A stretch of DNA of 64,000 nucleotides from Ganoderma boninense. Taxonomy: Eukaryota > Basidiomycota > Agaricomycetes > Polyporales > Polyporaceae. The DNA lies in contig CM035304.1 in the NCBI GenBank assembly GCA_002900995.3, positions 4,174,494-4,238,493 of the forward strand, read 5' to 3'. The translations under genes and the position numbers were made by a program. Positions 1 through 11,502 of the stretch are shown one piece after another; position 1 is the stretch's first letter; every line of letters begins with the position of its first letter. A model generated the notes under the pieces. The model had not been told where the DNA came from. It made no database searches and saw only the letters and a program-made list of their open reading frames with translations.

Positions 1-136
1 CTGCACTCTACGATGTCGTCAGGACATCTAGTAGCCCTACACCGGGGAGCTCCCCTCGGATGGGTGGAGGTATACTTTCCAACGTTGGACGACAATTACT
101 GAAAGAAAGCTTAAGAACATTTCGAGCTAGGTGCCG

Positions 137-694
137 TTAAGACCTACAGTCCTTGATCGCCAGATCGCAGGCTACGATGCACTCGCGGACACGTATCGCA
201 GCACGGTTGACGGTGTCGAGGACCATCTTGTATTCATAGTCCTCCGTGGTGTAAACGTTTTGATCGATATCCAGGAGGATGTCGCGGTACTTTTCATAGG
301 CCTGATCCTGGTTCTCTTTGGCAAACCGAAGTTCCTCCCGAGCGTTATCAAACGCGATCTGCCTGCTGGTCTGGGAATACGCTTGCCAGAACTGACGCAG
401 TTGGTCGTCGTAGATACGCTGGCCCTCCGGCTTCTCCTTCAGGAAGCGATAGAGATCGCGGAAATCGTCATCGATTTTGAGGCAGCTAATGAAGCGCTGC
501 GGCATTGTGCGGACGCGGAGGAGGAAGTCGTTGATAATGTTGGGCGCGCGAAAGACGGAATATACGAAATCATTGGACAGCACATGACGCACGAAGTTAT
601 GTGGGTCATTGAGAGGACGGGGGGGAAGGTCCGTGTCGTAAGGAGCGGGAGAGGTTGAAGGAGAGAAGCCAAAGGAGGCGTGATACGCTAACAT
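137..694 (-). CDS. Hypothetical protein, 185 aa, uncharacterised
   Basis: An open frame begins with ATG at 694 and ends with TAA at 137-139. The protein is not recognised. Its N-terminus is Ser/Pro rich. From about residue 30 it becomes a charged, probably helical protein with many Arg, Asp, Glu, Tyr and Phe residues (for example the segments FRDLYRFLKEKPEG and EDYEYKMVLDTVNRAA) and no predicted membrane segment. The composition and length without stops look like real coding sequence. An antisense frame of 175 aa over the same bases is judged a shadow. Upstream minus-strand frames at 752-1112 could hold earlier exons, so the true start is uncertain. No partner gene is visible nearby. Confidence 0.5.
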   Translation of the reverse strand: MLAYHASFGFSPSTSPAPYDTDLPPRPLNDPHNFVRHVLSNDFVYSVFRAPNIINDFLLRVRTMPQRFISCLKIDDDFRDLYRFLKEKPEGQRIYDDQLRQFWQAYSQTSRQIAFDNAREELRFAKENQDQAYEKYRDILLDIDQNVYTTEDYEYKMVLDTVNRAAIRVRECIVACDLAIKDCRS

Positions 695-2764
695 AGTGAG
701 CGGGAAAGCGGGGGGTCAGGCTCATTGACCGAGACTGGAACCTGGGCCATTTTAAATACGGGCAAACGGGGCACGATTGCATATAACTTTCGGAAAAGCT
801 CCAGATTGAGACGTCCGTGCTTCTCCAAGCCCTGTCGGCTCGTCGCAGCCGCAGCAAGGCTGAAAGTAAGGATGCTGGCTGTTCTCGATCTGTTCTCGCT
901 TCTTGCGACGGATTGAATTCGGAAATAGGTTTAATCCAGCTCTCTGAAGGAGTACGTCGTTCAAGAGAAGCCCCGTTACAGTGGTAGATACAGTGGAGTT
1001 CAAGTTGTGTCCAACTGGCACCCTGCATGGAGTTAGACTCGGAGGCTATTTGAGGCCTGGAGGCTCGAAGGTATTGAAGCGTCCTGCGTAACGTGGAAAG
1101 ATTGTTCAGCATGAACTCTTATACGGTTCTCGTTGTCGAAACCTAATTTGAGGAAGCGGCCCATGAGGACTGCTCAATTCCTCCTAATTAGTTCACTTCG
1201 GGCGTCCACTAGCATCGACCGGCACTAGGTCCAGAAAGCTCCCTCTCCTCCGATATTGTGGGCCTCCCACTCCCTTTGGACGCACTTTGGTTATATTCTG
1301 GCCACAAGGAGTAGAATATTATGGCGTTCTAACGACATACACAACAGCGTGCCCTAAAGAGAGGGGATTTATGGCGCACTGTGAATGATTTTGAGATATA
1401 TTGGCACGGGTAGCTCTTGAAACGGTAAATGAAAAGGGTCTTGGAGCGGAGGTATCCTGGAGAGACGATGTCAATCAATCAATCAGAGAGCCGACACAAG
1501 AAGAAACAAACCAGTCATCCTCGGCCCTAACGTACTGTAACGTATTCCAAAGCTTAAAGGCCATAGTCACTACGCATTGCGCCCTCCGCCTGAACGACAG
1601 GCTTTGCGAGCAGTGCAACTAGGGCGCATCGGCGCGGACACGCCGCTTCCAGGCCGGCACCAGCTTGCGGGTGAGCATGTCCATCTTCCGTGCACCGAAG
1701 TCCGCGGCTGAGCCTGCCTGGCGTGGTGGCCGTGCTCGCACGAAATACTCCATCGATATGCGCGACAACCTCGTCCTCCCAGGTCCTCCCAGCCCTTGGG
1801 GTGCAGCTCGAGCTCCGCGAGGCGCCGTTGGAGGGCGGCGCGCTCGCATCTGAACATCTCGAGCTAACGTCAATGTGAGTCGCTGGCGATATCAAGGAGT
1901 TCATACTGGATGCGCGCTCGACGTATAGTGCTCCCGAACATGCACGACCTGATCGACAGGGTCAGTGCATGATCGAACATCGCCAGCGCTTGGTGCGGAT
2001 TCTGGCACTGTCCCGCAACGTGCGCATCAACGTCCAAATGCGGATATGCAAAGGCCGCGAGCAGCCTCAATTCATAGAATGTGTGTCCTTGCGAACAAGA
2101 ATACATGCCAGAGGATACATTGCCCGGACAGAGCGAGCGCTGGTCAAGACACCAAGGATGCATCCTATGTACCTAAGGATATATCCCGCCACTGACTGAG
2201 AGCCTACTGCGTTGTAGACCAAGCTCGCCGTAGGCGAGAACCAAGCGGGCAATGGCAGAGGGCAGTGAAGCTATTCAAGACGAAAACGCAGGTAAGGAGC
2301 TGACTGATGATTTTTGCTCCATGATGGAACATTTCCGCTGCATCTGTGTTACTCGTACGAAAAAGTCTAGTCAAATGGGAGACGAGCGCATTGCCACGCT
2401 GGAGGGGGGGGACGATACAGAAGTCTCCCTGGAGAAAGAATAAACATACGACATTCAATTCAATCTCTGAGCTACCCACCATCATAATAGACGAAAACAG
2501 AGGATGGCTGGGAGATGGCTAAGGCGGAGGCTTTCGGTTGAGATGCGTGTCAAGTGTTCGGTTGCGAGCGAAGGCGTCTAATATACAGGGAATTTATAAG
2601 GTGACGACCGTCACAGTGCTCTTTTCCATCTTGCTACCACTATTGTCCGAGTCCCACCTTCTGCTTGTGCATTCATCGCCGCCGATTTCTTTCGAGTTCA
2701 TTTCCGTCGGTTCGCCCAAGAGCCCCTCGCGGTGACAATATCTACCTGATCCGATCCCATCATC
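695..2764. other. No supported gene
   Basis: Only short overlapping frames are present on both strands (for example 606-1112 and 1554-2163, minus). None has a recognisable motif or a convincing chain of splice sites. Fragments around 1620-1870 (minus) and 11590-11700 (plus) share a weak peptide resemblance, which suggests decayed coding sequence, but I cannot name it. Confidence 0.4.
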
Positions 2765-3783
2765 ATGCGTACACAAGTTCATGTTGGGTCAGTTTCATTG
2801 AGTACCATCACACTCCCCACCCCGGCATCCCCTGGGCCTCTTTCACAAGGACCATCTCCCAGACTGATACCCATTCTTGCGTCTCTCCAACTGCGTAGCA
2901 ACCTGAGCTGGGCCATGACCAATGAAGGTCTCCGAAATGTCAGTCCAGTTTTGACAGCGCGCGACCGTTGCGTGTCTGCTTTCTCGTGCCATAGCTGATA
3001 GCTCTGTTGTTATTATGCCCCCTCTGAATTTATAGGTGTTCTCTCCCTGTGGCGACATCCTCGACGTACGTGATCTTCCCACACCCCCATCGCATTCATG
3101 AGCCTCCGCCGTGCAAGCCCCGTCCTGCCACTCACCATGCGATCTCGTCATCGGCACCGCTGGCTAAGGATATTCACTCTCCGCGAATCCTCGCGTCTTA
3201 TGTTCTTTTCATAGCTGATTGTGATGCGCAACCCTAAAAACGGCCACTCCCGCGGCTTCGGCTTCGTCACCTTCGGTTTGGAGCAGGAGGCTCAGAGAGC
3301 CATTACCAGCCTCAATGGGCTAGAACTCGATGGCCGTTGCATCAAGGTCAGCTTAGCCAGACCTCAAGGCTCCGGCGGAGGCGGAGGCGAAGGTTAGAAA
3401 TTTATATTTTGGTGCGAACATACAACCGTCGTTAATCTATACCTGGTCAGGTTCTGGATACTCGGGTAGCAGAGGCTACAGTGGCAGTGAGTCCCTCTGC
3501 AAAGTGAATGACACCATGCGACGATGCTGAGCGGTGCTGCATTTTCAGGAGGCTATGTTGGCTACAGTGAGGGCTACGGCGTCACCCGAGGTTCGTTTGG
3601 CCAACCCGCCTTCAGCGATATGCCCCAAGGTTGCTTTCGACATCATTTGCTAAAGCGCTTTGTTTTCTATCTACAGGCGGCTACGGCCAGCATGGCTTCC
3701 AACAATATGGTTATGGCGGCGGAAGTCATGTTGGCCAGGGTGGCTACCAGCATGCCGTCTACAAATATGGTGGCCACTTCTAA
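2765..3783 (+). CDS. Glycine-rich RNA-binding protein with one N-terminal RRM
   Basis: Seven exons join in frame: 2765-2787, 2899-2938, 3036-3065, 3215-3392, 3451-3486, 3549-3629 and 3677-3783, giving 164 aa. The ATG at 2765 places the RNP2 motif (VHVGNL) at residues 5-10, where small RRM proteins usually have it. RNP1 (RGFGFVTF) follows in exon 4. After the RRM the chain turns Gly/Tyr/Ser/Gln rich (GSGGGGGEG, then repeated GY-type dipeptides) to the stop TAA at 3781. This is the layout of CIRBP/GRP-type RNA-binding proteins, which bind and chaperone RNA in nucleus or cytoplasm; that role is inferred from the family. All introns are GT-AG and 47-149 nt long. Exons as short as 23 and 30 nt make the gene easy to miss. 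No frame break is seen, so it looks functional. Confidence 0.86.
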
Positions 3784-4538
3784 TCACCCGGTCTGTCGTC
3801 TCCAGCCTGCCCTCTATTGAACTAGCGGTCCTGATTGTTCTACGCAGTGCCATTGCCCCCAACATCGTCCGCCTCCCGAGGACCAGAGGCGACTTGCGAT
3901 GCGCTAGATCAGTCCAGTTTCTTGCCACGTTCTCCCCTCATCTGCACTTGATTTCTTGCGCCACTCACTGATCCAAAATACTCTCCTTAACACCGTGTCG
4001 TTTCTGGCTCTCCCGCGTCCGATCTCCCATCATAATGTACCTTGTACGCTTAGGAGACCAAACACTGCCCAGTGCATTCGCCCTCCTCCGACCTCCGTCA
4101 TCTTGTCTTGCTTTGTCCTCATGTCCGTTATGGGTGATAATGTGTATTATTTGACTGCGCTTTATTGATGTATCATTGTTCCAAAGCACGGGTCTCCCTT
4201 AATGATTGTCCCCGCCCTTTCTCTTTTCCTCGTACGGTCATCTACAGACCTCGGTTGCGATGTGGGCTCGAGTCTCGCGGCCAGCCTTTGAGCGGAGACA
4301 TTGAGTACGTATCCATATTTGTCTTGTAATATTTGTCTTGTAAGAGACTTTCATAGCCTTCGAGGACGGGTGAAGTTGGATCGCCGATGTAGGCATGACA
4401 GCGAAGACTATAACTGCGCACGCCGCTACATATGGAAAAATCAACCTTATATCGACGAGACCCAGTAACTATTATACCCCCGGTGATACGCAGCAGGACC
4501 TCGCGCACCGCCACGTCGACAACACTCTACTCAGAAAC
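3784..4538. other. No supported gene
   Basis: 3' flank of the RRM gene, then the outer flank of family copy A. Only short frames without motifs are present. Confidence 0.4.
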
Positions 4539-6765
4539 TCATCCATCGGAGCGCCCACGCACTAGTCGATGGGAAAACTTGGGCGGGCTGGAGATGGGAG
4601 GGCGTCCGTGACCCCTTGTTGCGGGTCTGCGGCGCGCCCGCTCGTGTTGCCGGGGACCTGGCCATATCCGTACCCGTCGCCGTTCTCGCCAAAGCCCTGT
4701 GCGCCGTTGAGCTGCCATACGGACTGACCCTGTGCGCCGTGGCCCTGTGCTGGATATCCATTCTGTCGACGGACTCACGGACTCGGACAGACCGCTCGCC
4801 CGACCGTCCCCAGTGGCGAACCCTTGTTGCGGGTCTGCGGCGCGCCCGCTCGTGTTGCCGGGGACCTGGCCATATCCGTACCCGTCGCCGTTCTCGCCAA
4901 AGCCCTGTGCGCCGTTGAGCTGTACGCCAGTGCCGACGGACTGACCGTGTGTCTGGACATAGCTGCCGCCGTCCTGGCCCTGCGCATTGACGACGCCGAG
5001 GTTCTGACCATATCCATTCTCGCCGTACCCTTGCGTGCCGTTGTGCTGGATACCATTGTCGACGGACTCGGACAGACCGCTCGCCCGACCGTCCCCAGTG
5101 GCGAACCCTTGTTGCGGGTCTGCGGCGCGCCCGCTCGTGTTGCCGGGGACCTGGCCATATCCGTACCCGTCGCCGTTCTCGCCATAGCCCTGTGCGCCGT
5201 TGAGCTGGATGCCATTTGCCGACGGACTGACCGTGTGTCTGGATATAGCTGCGGCCACCGTCCTGGCCCTACCCGTCGCGCATTGACGATGCCGCGGGAT
5301 CTGACCATACCCGTACGTGCTACTGTCCTGGCAGTATCCGAGCCCCTGCGCGCTGATGGAATGACCGCCCGTATCCTTGCCCTGCACCTCTGCGGCGCCC
5401 CCGTTTGTGACACCGGCCCAGATGGGCTTGTTCTGTGCATCTGTGAACATGGCCTGGCTGCCACAGGCGGCCGTGGCATTCTCCGAGGGCTCGACGAAAA
5501 GGCGATCCAGGTTCATCGACCCAATAGAGGAGCTGGAATATTGCAGACGAAGAGGGACGGATGGGTTGTGACCCTGCGAAACTACCGGATGGTGACGAAG
5601 AGGGACGGATGGGTGGCGACCCTGTGAAACTACCGGATGGTGGCGATATGGCAGGTCGAGGGAGGAATTACCCGGCGAGCGGTCGTACGAATGGAGAGCA
5701 CGGCCATCGTACGAATGGAGAGCACGGCCACTCCCGTCGTTCATCCGGGCTTTGTCCATCATCCTTCGGCGTTTCTTATCCTCCAGCGCAGATTTGAGTT
5801 CGAGTATTTCCCTTTCGATCTGGTAGGAGTCGTTCGATCCCGGCGTCTGACTAGTCAACGACAAACCTATTGAGTCAAGGAAACATTAGGATCATGGACT
5901 GCGCACGTACCCGCACCCGCATCCATAGTCGTGCTCGCACCCTTGCTCGTACCGGTGCTCGTACCGGTGCTCGTACCCGTTGTAGGGATGTGGGTGACAA
6001 GGGGCGGGATCCTGTCGCGCGACCGGAAGAACGGGGCTGGAGATGGGAGGGAATCCATGACTAGTCGTGATGGACGGAGAAGAGCTGGACATGAGCGGGG
6101 AATACTGAGACTGGGAACGCAGGCCGGGCAGTGCTGCCGGATGGGATGACAGCCGCTGCGAAAACCGAGGCGGGCGCATAGTGTACGGCTGCTGCACCGC
6201 GTTTTGCAAAGAAACAGAGGCTGAGGAAGACGTGACAAGCTCTTGTATGAAGTCGTCTCCGTCGAATTCTTGCCCGGTTATACTCGCATTCGTCCAGATG
6301 ATCATGCCGTCCGATAGTCTCACATATCCCCAGAACAGCGGATAGTTGCTGAGACTGCACAAGGCCCAATCTCTCCAAGTCGTCTCAAGTTCCCGGTATC
6401 CCTCAAAGGGCACCTTAAAGGGTACTTTCTGTATATCTTCGGGGAATGAACATACGACCGTCGCAGTGCATAAAAGATGGCTCACATGCGGCGTTCTTCA
6501 ACTGTTCGAGCCCCTCTAAGCTGCAAGGGCCTGGGTAACCCGCCTCTACCGAATGAACGAGATGCCGCCACAACTGGAACCATCGGGCCATTGTTCCTTG
6601 AACGCTACGAGGGAATTAAGCAACACAGCGATTAATCAGAGACAAAGCAATGAGATGACGTACATGTGAATCGTCTTCTTGGCGAGGAGGACGTAGAAGA
6701 CCTGAGGCTTTGGTCGTTCGCCGGGCTGCGGGGGCACAATAGCCTCACCGATCTTGGCGAAGGAT
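4539..6765 (-). pseudogene. Copy A of the Gln/Gly-rich repeat gene family, 5' truncated
   Basis: This is a near-identical inverted copy of the gene at 17733-20345; coordinates map as A = 24794 - B over exons 2-3. Recognisable parts are the end of exon 1 (about 6664-6765), exon 2 (6486-6604), exon 3 (5911-6436) and exon 4 (from 5850). Homology stops abruptly near 6765 inside exon 1, so the start and about the first 100 residues are missing. In exon 4 a stretch near 5215-5300 is read out of frame relative to copy B because of several small insertions, and the frame is then restored. The 3' end differs from copy B: after a partial 53-residue repeat the protein switches to a tail containing HGRPPISSP, a segment that in copy C lies in exon 3, then stops at 4539. 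I infer a truncated, rearranged pseudogene. Confidence 0.75.
5685..5732 (-). repeat. 24-bp tandem repeat in copy A (about 2 units)
   Basis: The minus strand encodes the octapeptide repeat YDGRALHS. Two units are seen here, against three in copy B, about four in copy D and five in copy C. Confidence 0.8.
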
Positions 6766-9700
6766 TCAGCGATACCGGTAGGCGACTAGCGAATGCTGAC
6801 AGTAGTCACAGGTCTTGAATATCCTTCTGGATTGGGAAAATTTGAGCCTCGATGTGCTGCCTGATCCAAACTGAGGTCAGCCTTGTGAGTGCGCAGTCTT
6901 GGCGGCAGAGCTCACTTTGAATATTGAGCGACAGAAAGTCCTTAAGGACTTGCCCACGAAAGTTACCCTCAATATTGACCACGACGACCTTGACAGCATC
7001 ATCACTTTCAGCACGACCTGCAAGAACTCCAGGAACGGCTATATCGGATATACGAATTGCTGATACCAGGCGGCAGCGGGTCAGATTGCAACGGCGGACT
7101 CTTGATCTGCGATTTTGTATGCCAAGGCAGGGGCGTGGCTGGTGGGAACTTCTCGCCGACGGCGATACAGGTGCTGGGTGTGGAGGGGGCGATGGCCGGG
7201 TGTCAACGCCGTGGATGCGCTCAAAGGCGCGAAGCCTCAAGGTTGATGGTTTCGATCCAGTTGATGTAGGTAGGTACAGAGTAGTAATGTTTTGGAAAGA
7301 AAGGTACTGGGGGAGCCAGATGGCGAAAGGAAGCCCCATCATGCTGGCATGGAGAGGGGCGCAAGACGTTGTACCGCAGGCGTCAGGAACAGGATGAACG
7401 AGGGTCATGGTCAGAGCTGTCAAAACCTTTAGATCAAAGATGATACGGCGATATACGACGTCTACCATATGAGCTTTGGAGAAGGATAGTAATAGTCCTT
7501 TAGGAAAATTTCTTGGTCATAGCGACCTGCGAAGAGGCAACTTGAAGCCTCGAGAACGGGGGTCTTCAGGGACGAAGGAACGCCGGCTAGAGGGTAGAGG
7601 GTAGGGGATATACACACGCGTCGGGACGATGAGGGGAACGACGTACCTCATGCCGTTCCCGAACGCGGCAGAGGCTACATTGAAGATCGTTTCCAAGACT
7701 GATGCAAACCCTGCTGATTGTACTCGTCATTCGCAGCCTTTCTCTATTGGGAAAGGAGCTCGAGGAGGGTCGTCACCTAGGTAACTTCTGAGGGACTGCG
7801 GGTCTGATGGCGCGATAACATACGCAGGACTACGTACATACAGCCCAAATTCCTCCAATCTTTTCGATGTTATTTTGGCTATAGATGAGGCCGGATATCT
7901 TGTTGATGGTTCCTTCCTATAGCTTAGAGCCTTGGACCGTCGGAAGTTGCGTCATCAGCCTGAGATGACAGCCCTGGGACGCTGTTCAAAAGCTGTACGA
8001 CGTTTGAGACGAGTTTTTGAGACGTACATAGACATAGTGTTGTAGCTCGATGGCGGACAACGGGAAGGGTGCGATGGCATGTCGGCGGATGGAGAACAGA
8101 TACGGCTGAGCCGGCCAGTGTCACAGAAGCCTTAGCCAAAACCAGGAGTAAGCGTCTATTTGTGATCGGAGATCTCAGGTCTCGGAATTGCTGCAACATG
8201 ATGGCTCTCCGCTCAATCGTCCTCTACGTAGAACCCTTCTGATCCATTCACAGTACTCATGCATGTATGTATAGGAGCAACAGGACCTCTCCATTCTATA
8301 GTATGTGCATTTATTTCTCAATCACGTGCACTGAGTATTTCGCCTTTGGTCTGGTCTCGACATCGTTTCTCAACAGCGCCATGCGCTGAATGTCCATTGT
8401 CCGTGGCCAGCGATGCGCAGGTTCCTCATGCTCAAACCATTCGTACTCCTACTTTCGTACGTACGGTGGTTCCGCACTGCAGCTGTGGCCGGGACCTCAT
8501 TTGTCCTCGCGAGGTACATGACCATTCAATTGACCTTACCTCGATATTTTTAATCGATCTTCTTGTCCACTTCTCCAGCTAGGATCATTTCTCCGTTGTA
8601 GTCCTCGCTGTGTACAAGTCCACCTAGGAATTTCGGTCCAGCGACACGTCCTCCCACCCTTTTGCACGATTCTCAGATCTTCAAGCGGGCCCGCAGTTCT
8701 GTCCCGGGACCAGACGGCATACCTCTGCCTTTTGGTATGTCCACCAAGGACATTCCCTCACTCCGCTCGTCCAAAGTCCGATTGCGACGAGGAAGTACGG
8801 CGCAAGAACCTTCGTTGAAGTCTGGTGCCAATACGCCTTTTGTCTCGTCCGGCACCGCCGGCGGTCTCAACGCCATCACGTTCAGTATCGCTCGCTCACG
8901 GACAGTCAGGTATGTTCACTGCGAAGCTCATTGTCAATTATGGGGAAAGCGGAGCAGGATAGATATGCTGATGAGTATTCGTGTAGGTTTGGCTGCTGTC
9001 CGAGACGTCTCTTGTATCCACATGTGGCCGCACAGCCCCAGGATGGCTAGCAGGATCCCGAAGTTGACTCCGACTCCAAACGCCAACGCCACCTGGAGGT
9101 CCCCGGGGCGAAGGACGAGAGGTGCGACATTAGCACAGTTGTGCTTGTATATTTCACTGTATTTTACTTGTGGTGGTCGTCACGAATACATGCGCTCCCT
9201 CTCATGTGACTTCCAGAGATGAATCGCTGAGGGTCACTATCGCTGGCGGTTGTTTGAATGCATAAAGTGAGGCAAGCCAGCAGGCGAAGGTGCTAGCCCT
9301 AACGGGATAGTCTACTCTGCCGTGCAAGCTAGATGTTGGCGACATTGTTACCGGTTGAAATGCCTAGTTCTTTTCAAGGTTATGGCCCAGGGGGAGCACA
9401 GTTTATCACTTCCAGCAGCAACGAACACCAAGTGCAATGACTGTCGATCAACACGCGGGTATTCGCCCCCTTCGTTCGGGAAACAACTGTTTATACAACT
9501 GCGCTGTTCCTCCTCATGCCTGAGTCACCGAACTGGTCGTGCTTGTGGTGGCCCTTAGCATATCCAGTGTGCGACTGTCCACCAACTCACCCTCATATCA
9601 GGGAAAAATTGTATTCGTCTTCTCAGGATGTTGTGAGAGGGCTCTGTAAAGGCCATGAGGGAGAAAACCGCTCAAGAGGATAGAGACGTTCGCGCGTCTG

Positions 9701-10114
9701 CCACGCCATATGCTACGATGACTCCACCAGGCACGAAGTCCTCCTCTAAGACCTATCCAACGCATATGTCTCGAACACCGCTTTCGGGGGACCATAACAG
9801 CACGCGCTCCAAGAGAGGACTCGTCGAAAGAGGCGCACGGTGCCGCCAGGCCCAGAAAGTCTTCCAAGAAGTTGCTGCGGAAACGAAGCCGTTGGAGGAC
9901 AGACATCTCTTGCAGTATATTTAAAAGGCGACAGAATGTCAAAAACTCCCAAGATATTGTATTCTCTCGTTTCAGTCTGACAGTACATAGAGCCCTCGCC
10001 CCTCGCGGAGTCGATCGGCTGGTAGGGGGCTACGACCCCTCCAATTCCCTATCACCATGACAATAACATCTGTCTCCGCCTTCTTGTTGTTGATCTGCCC
10101 TTTCTCGACAGCTT
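6766..10114. other. Region with decayed or unrecognised sequence only
   Basis: A 220-aa minus frame (6806-7468) contains a possible donor-acceptor pair near 6874-6912 but no motif I recognise. Plus-strand coding remnants occur at 8335-8580 (listed separately) and 8662-8909. Nothing else reaches a level I would call a gene. Confidence 0.35.
8335..8582 (+). other. Paralogous coding fragment with conserved intron (left copy)
   Basis: This stretch aligns by eye with 27650-27880. Shared blocks include a CTCGAYATCGTTTCTCAA motif, a block before CCTCATGC, and an intron whose donor side reads GTACRTGACCATTCAATTGA and whose end reads CTTCTCCAG. The exon upstream would encode QVPHA-type sequence in both. 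The gene family is not recognised. The conservation of the intron edges suggests diverged copies of one spliced gene, not a transposon end. Confidence 0.45.
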
Positions 10115-11402
10115 TCATATGCGTGAAAGGCTGGACTTCAAGCGCTTCGGTAGGGGCTTCTGCACAAATGGAAAATCTCCTGCGATCACGTATTGATAGT
10201 CAATAAGTCTCGGGGGATGCAAGGAAATGTGGCAGCTCACGAGATTTAGATGAAGACGTTTTGTCCATGGTAGCTGGCGGCGCGGACTCGCGAACTGCAC
10301 AAGGTTTAGCGATATCGGACGACCCATCTTTGTCGCGAGGTCGCTTTCGGGACGATCGTTCAGCAGGAGATATCGTTGTGAGCTTTGGGGGTTGAAGCGA
10401 TGTGGAAGACCTGAGTGAGATCGAGCCACCGCGTTCAACCTTCAAGTGTTTAATAGCTTGCTCAAGAGTAGCCAAACCGAACGAAGTGGCGAGCTTTATT
10501 GCAGCGTCAAAGGATGGCAGTGCATAGAGGAGACAGGCAAAGTCAAGGGCCCGCCCCTCGTGCTGGGATTGGCAGGCGTGCTGGATAAGCTTGATGAGCG
10601 TTTCATCGAGCGTAAGCTCTCTCTCGGCCAGTTCCCGTGCGGATTTCTCATCGGCAATCCCGTCACGAAGGATGTGCAAAACAAAGGTTTCGTGGATGAC
10701 TCTGTGAGAAAGGATGAGAGACTTATCTTCATGTAGGGACAAAAACTCACCGTTGCTCCAGCAGCGATTCTTCGGAGTCTAGCCGTTTAGATGGAAAACG
10801 CATGGGGATGCTATGGAGGACTGACGCCGGAAAGCCTGGATGGGTTTGCTCACCCCTGAGAATAAGACACAAGAACGTAGTGTCGATGACGCCGACGGGC
10901 CAGTATGACCTGCGACTGCCCACGCCTTGGTTGATTTGGCCTGTACACAGAATGCGCGTCCACATCGCCGATAGCGGTCGCCGGAAACGGGGCATCACAC
11001 TCAGCACGCCCGAGGAATCATAGATCGCAGGTGCCTATCGAGCGGAGTCGTCAACGCCGCTCAACATACAGAGACGCTAAAAACTTACGCCCTCTTCGGT
11101 GATGCCGACCCATGTAAGGATGTGGTGTTTGGGAACGGGGAGGTTCTCTCTCTGCAATATGGAGAAGTCGTCGAACTTGATCAACCGCCCCATCAAGTTC
11201 TGTGAGCCATCGGTCGTCGTGGTTCCATCCCGCGTGACAAGGAAAACCCACTCAGGGCCTGCGACCATCGTTACGTACGTTCCCGGCAAGGACAAGCACG
11301 CTCTCTCAACACCACCTCCAGACAGGAAGACGAGATCGCCATCGCTAGTCGCGATAACAACGTCGCCGAGGCTCTCGATGTTGACCTCCCGCAGGGCTTC
11401 GG
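10115..11402 (-). CDS. CTF4: CTF4/Mcl1-like protein, copy 1 (5' part lost in assembly gap)
   Basis: Visible exons on the minus strand are 11402-11089, 11034-10751, 10701-10241 and 10179-10115, all in frame. CTF4 (Mcl1, AND-1/WDHD1) is a nuclear homotrimeric hub linking the CMG helicase to DNA polymerase alpha. Here the second half of the SepB propeller is seen (VATSDGDLVFLSGGGVER, MVAGPEWVF, QNLMGRLIKFDDFS, then APAIYDSSG and YWPVGV). The helical C-terminal domain follows (ERELTLDETLIKLIQHAC, EGRALDFACLL). A Ser/Lys-rich linker with a basic KRPRDKD patch leads to a terminal FPFVQKP motif corresponding to the NPFxxK tail of CTF4 proteins. The upstream part disappears into the 100-N gap, so presence of an N-terminal WD40 propeller cannot be judged. 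It is clearly paralogous to the gene at 31075-33196. Confidence 0.8.
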
Positions 11403-11502
11403 NNNNNNNNNNNNNNNNNNNNNNNNNNNNNNNNNNNNNNNNNNNNNNNNNNNNNNNNNNNNNNNNNNNNNNNNNNNNNNNNNNNNNNNNNNNNNNNNNN
11501 NN
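11403..11502. other. Assembly gap (100 N)
   Basis: Exactly 100 N bases, the usual placeholder for a scaffold join of unknown length. It interrupts the SepB domain of CTF4-like copy 1. Sequence beyond it (11503 on) does not continue that gene in any obvious way. Confidence 0.98.

Noticed and set aside
137..658. 175-aa plus-strand ORF opposite the first gene
   Set aside because: Composition and helical character favour the minus frame; the plus frame looks like its shadow.
5835..5843. B-box-like GTTCGATCC in copy A
   Set aside because: It lies in coding sequence (the SNDSYQ segment, antisense), is present in every family copy, and no A box is found at a suitable distance.
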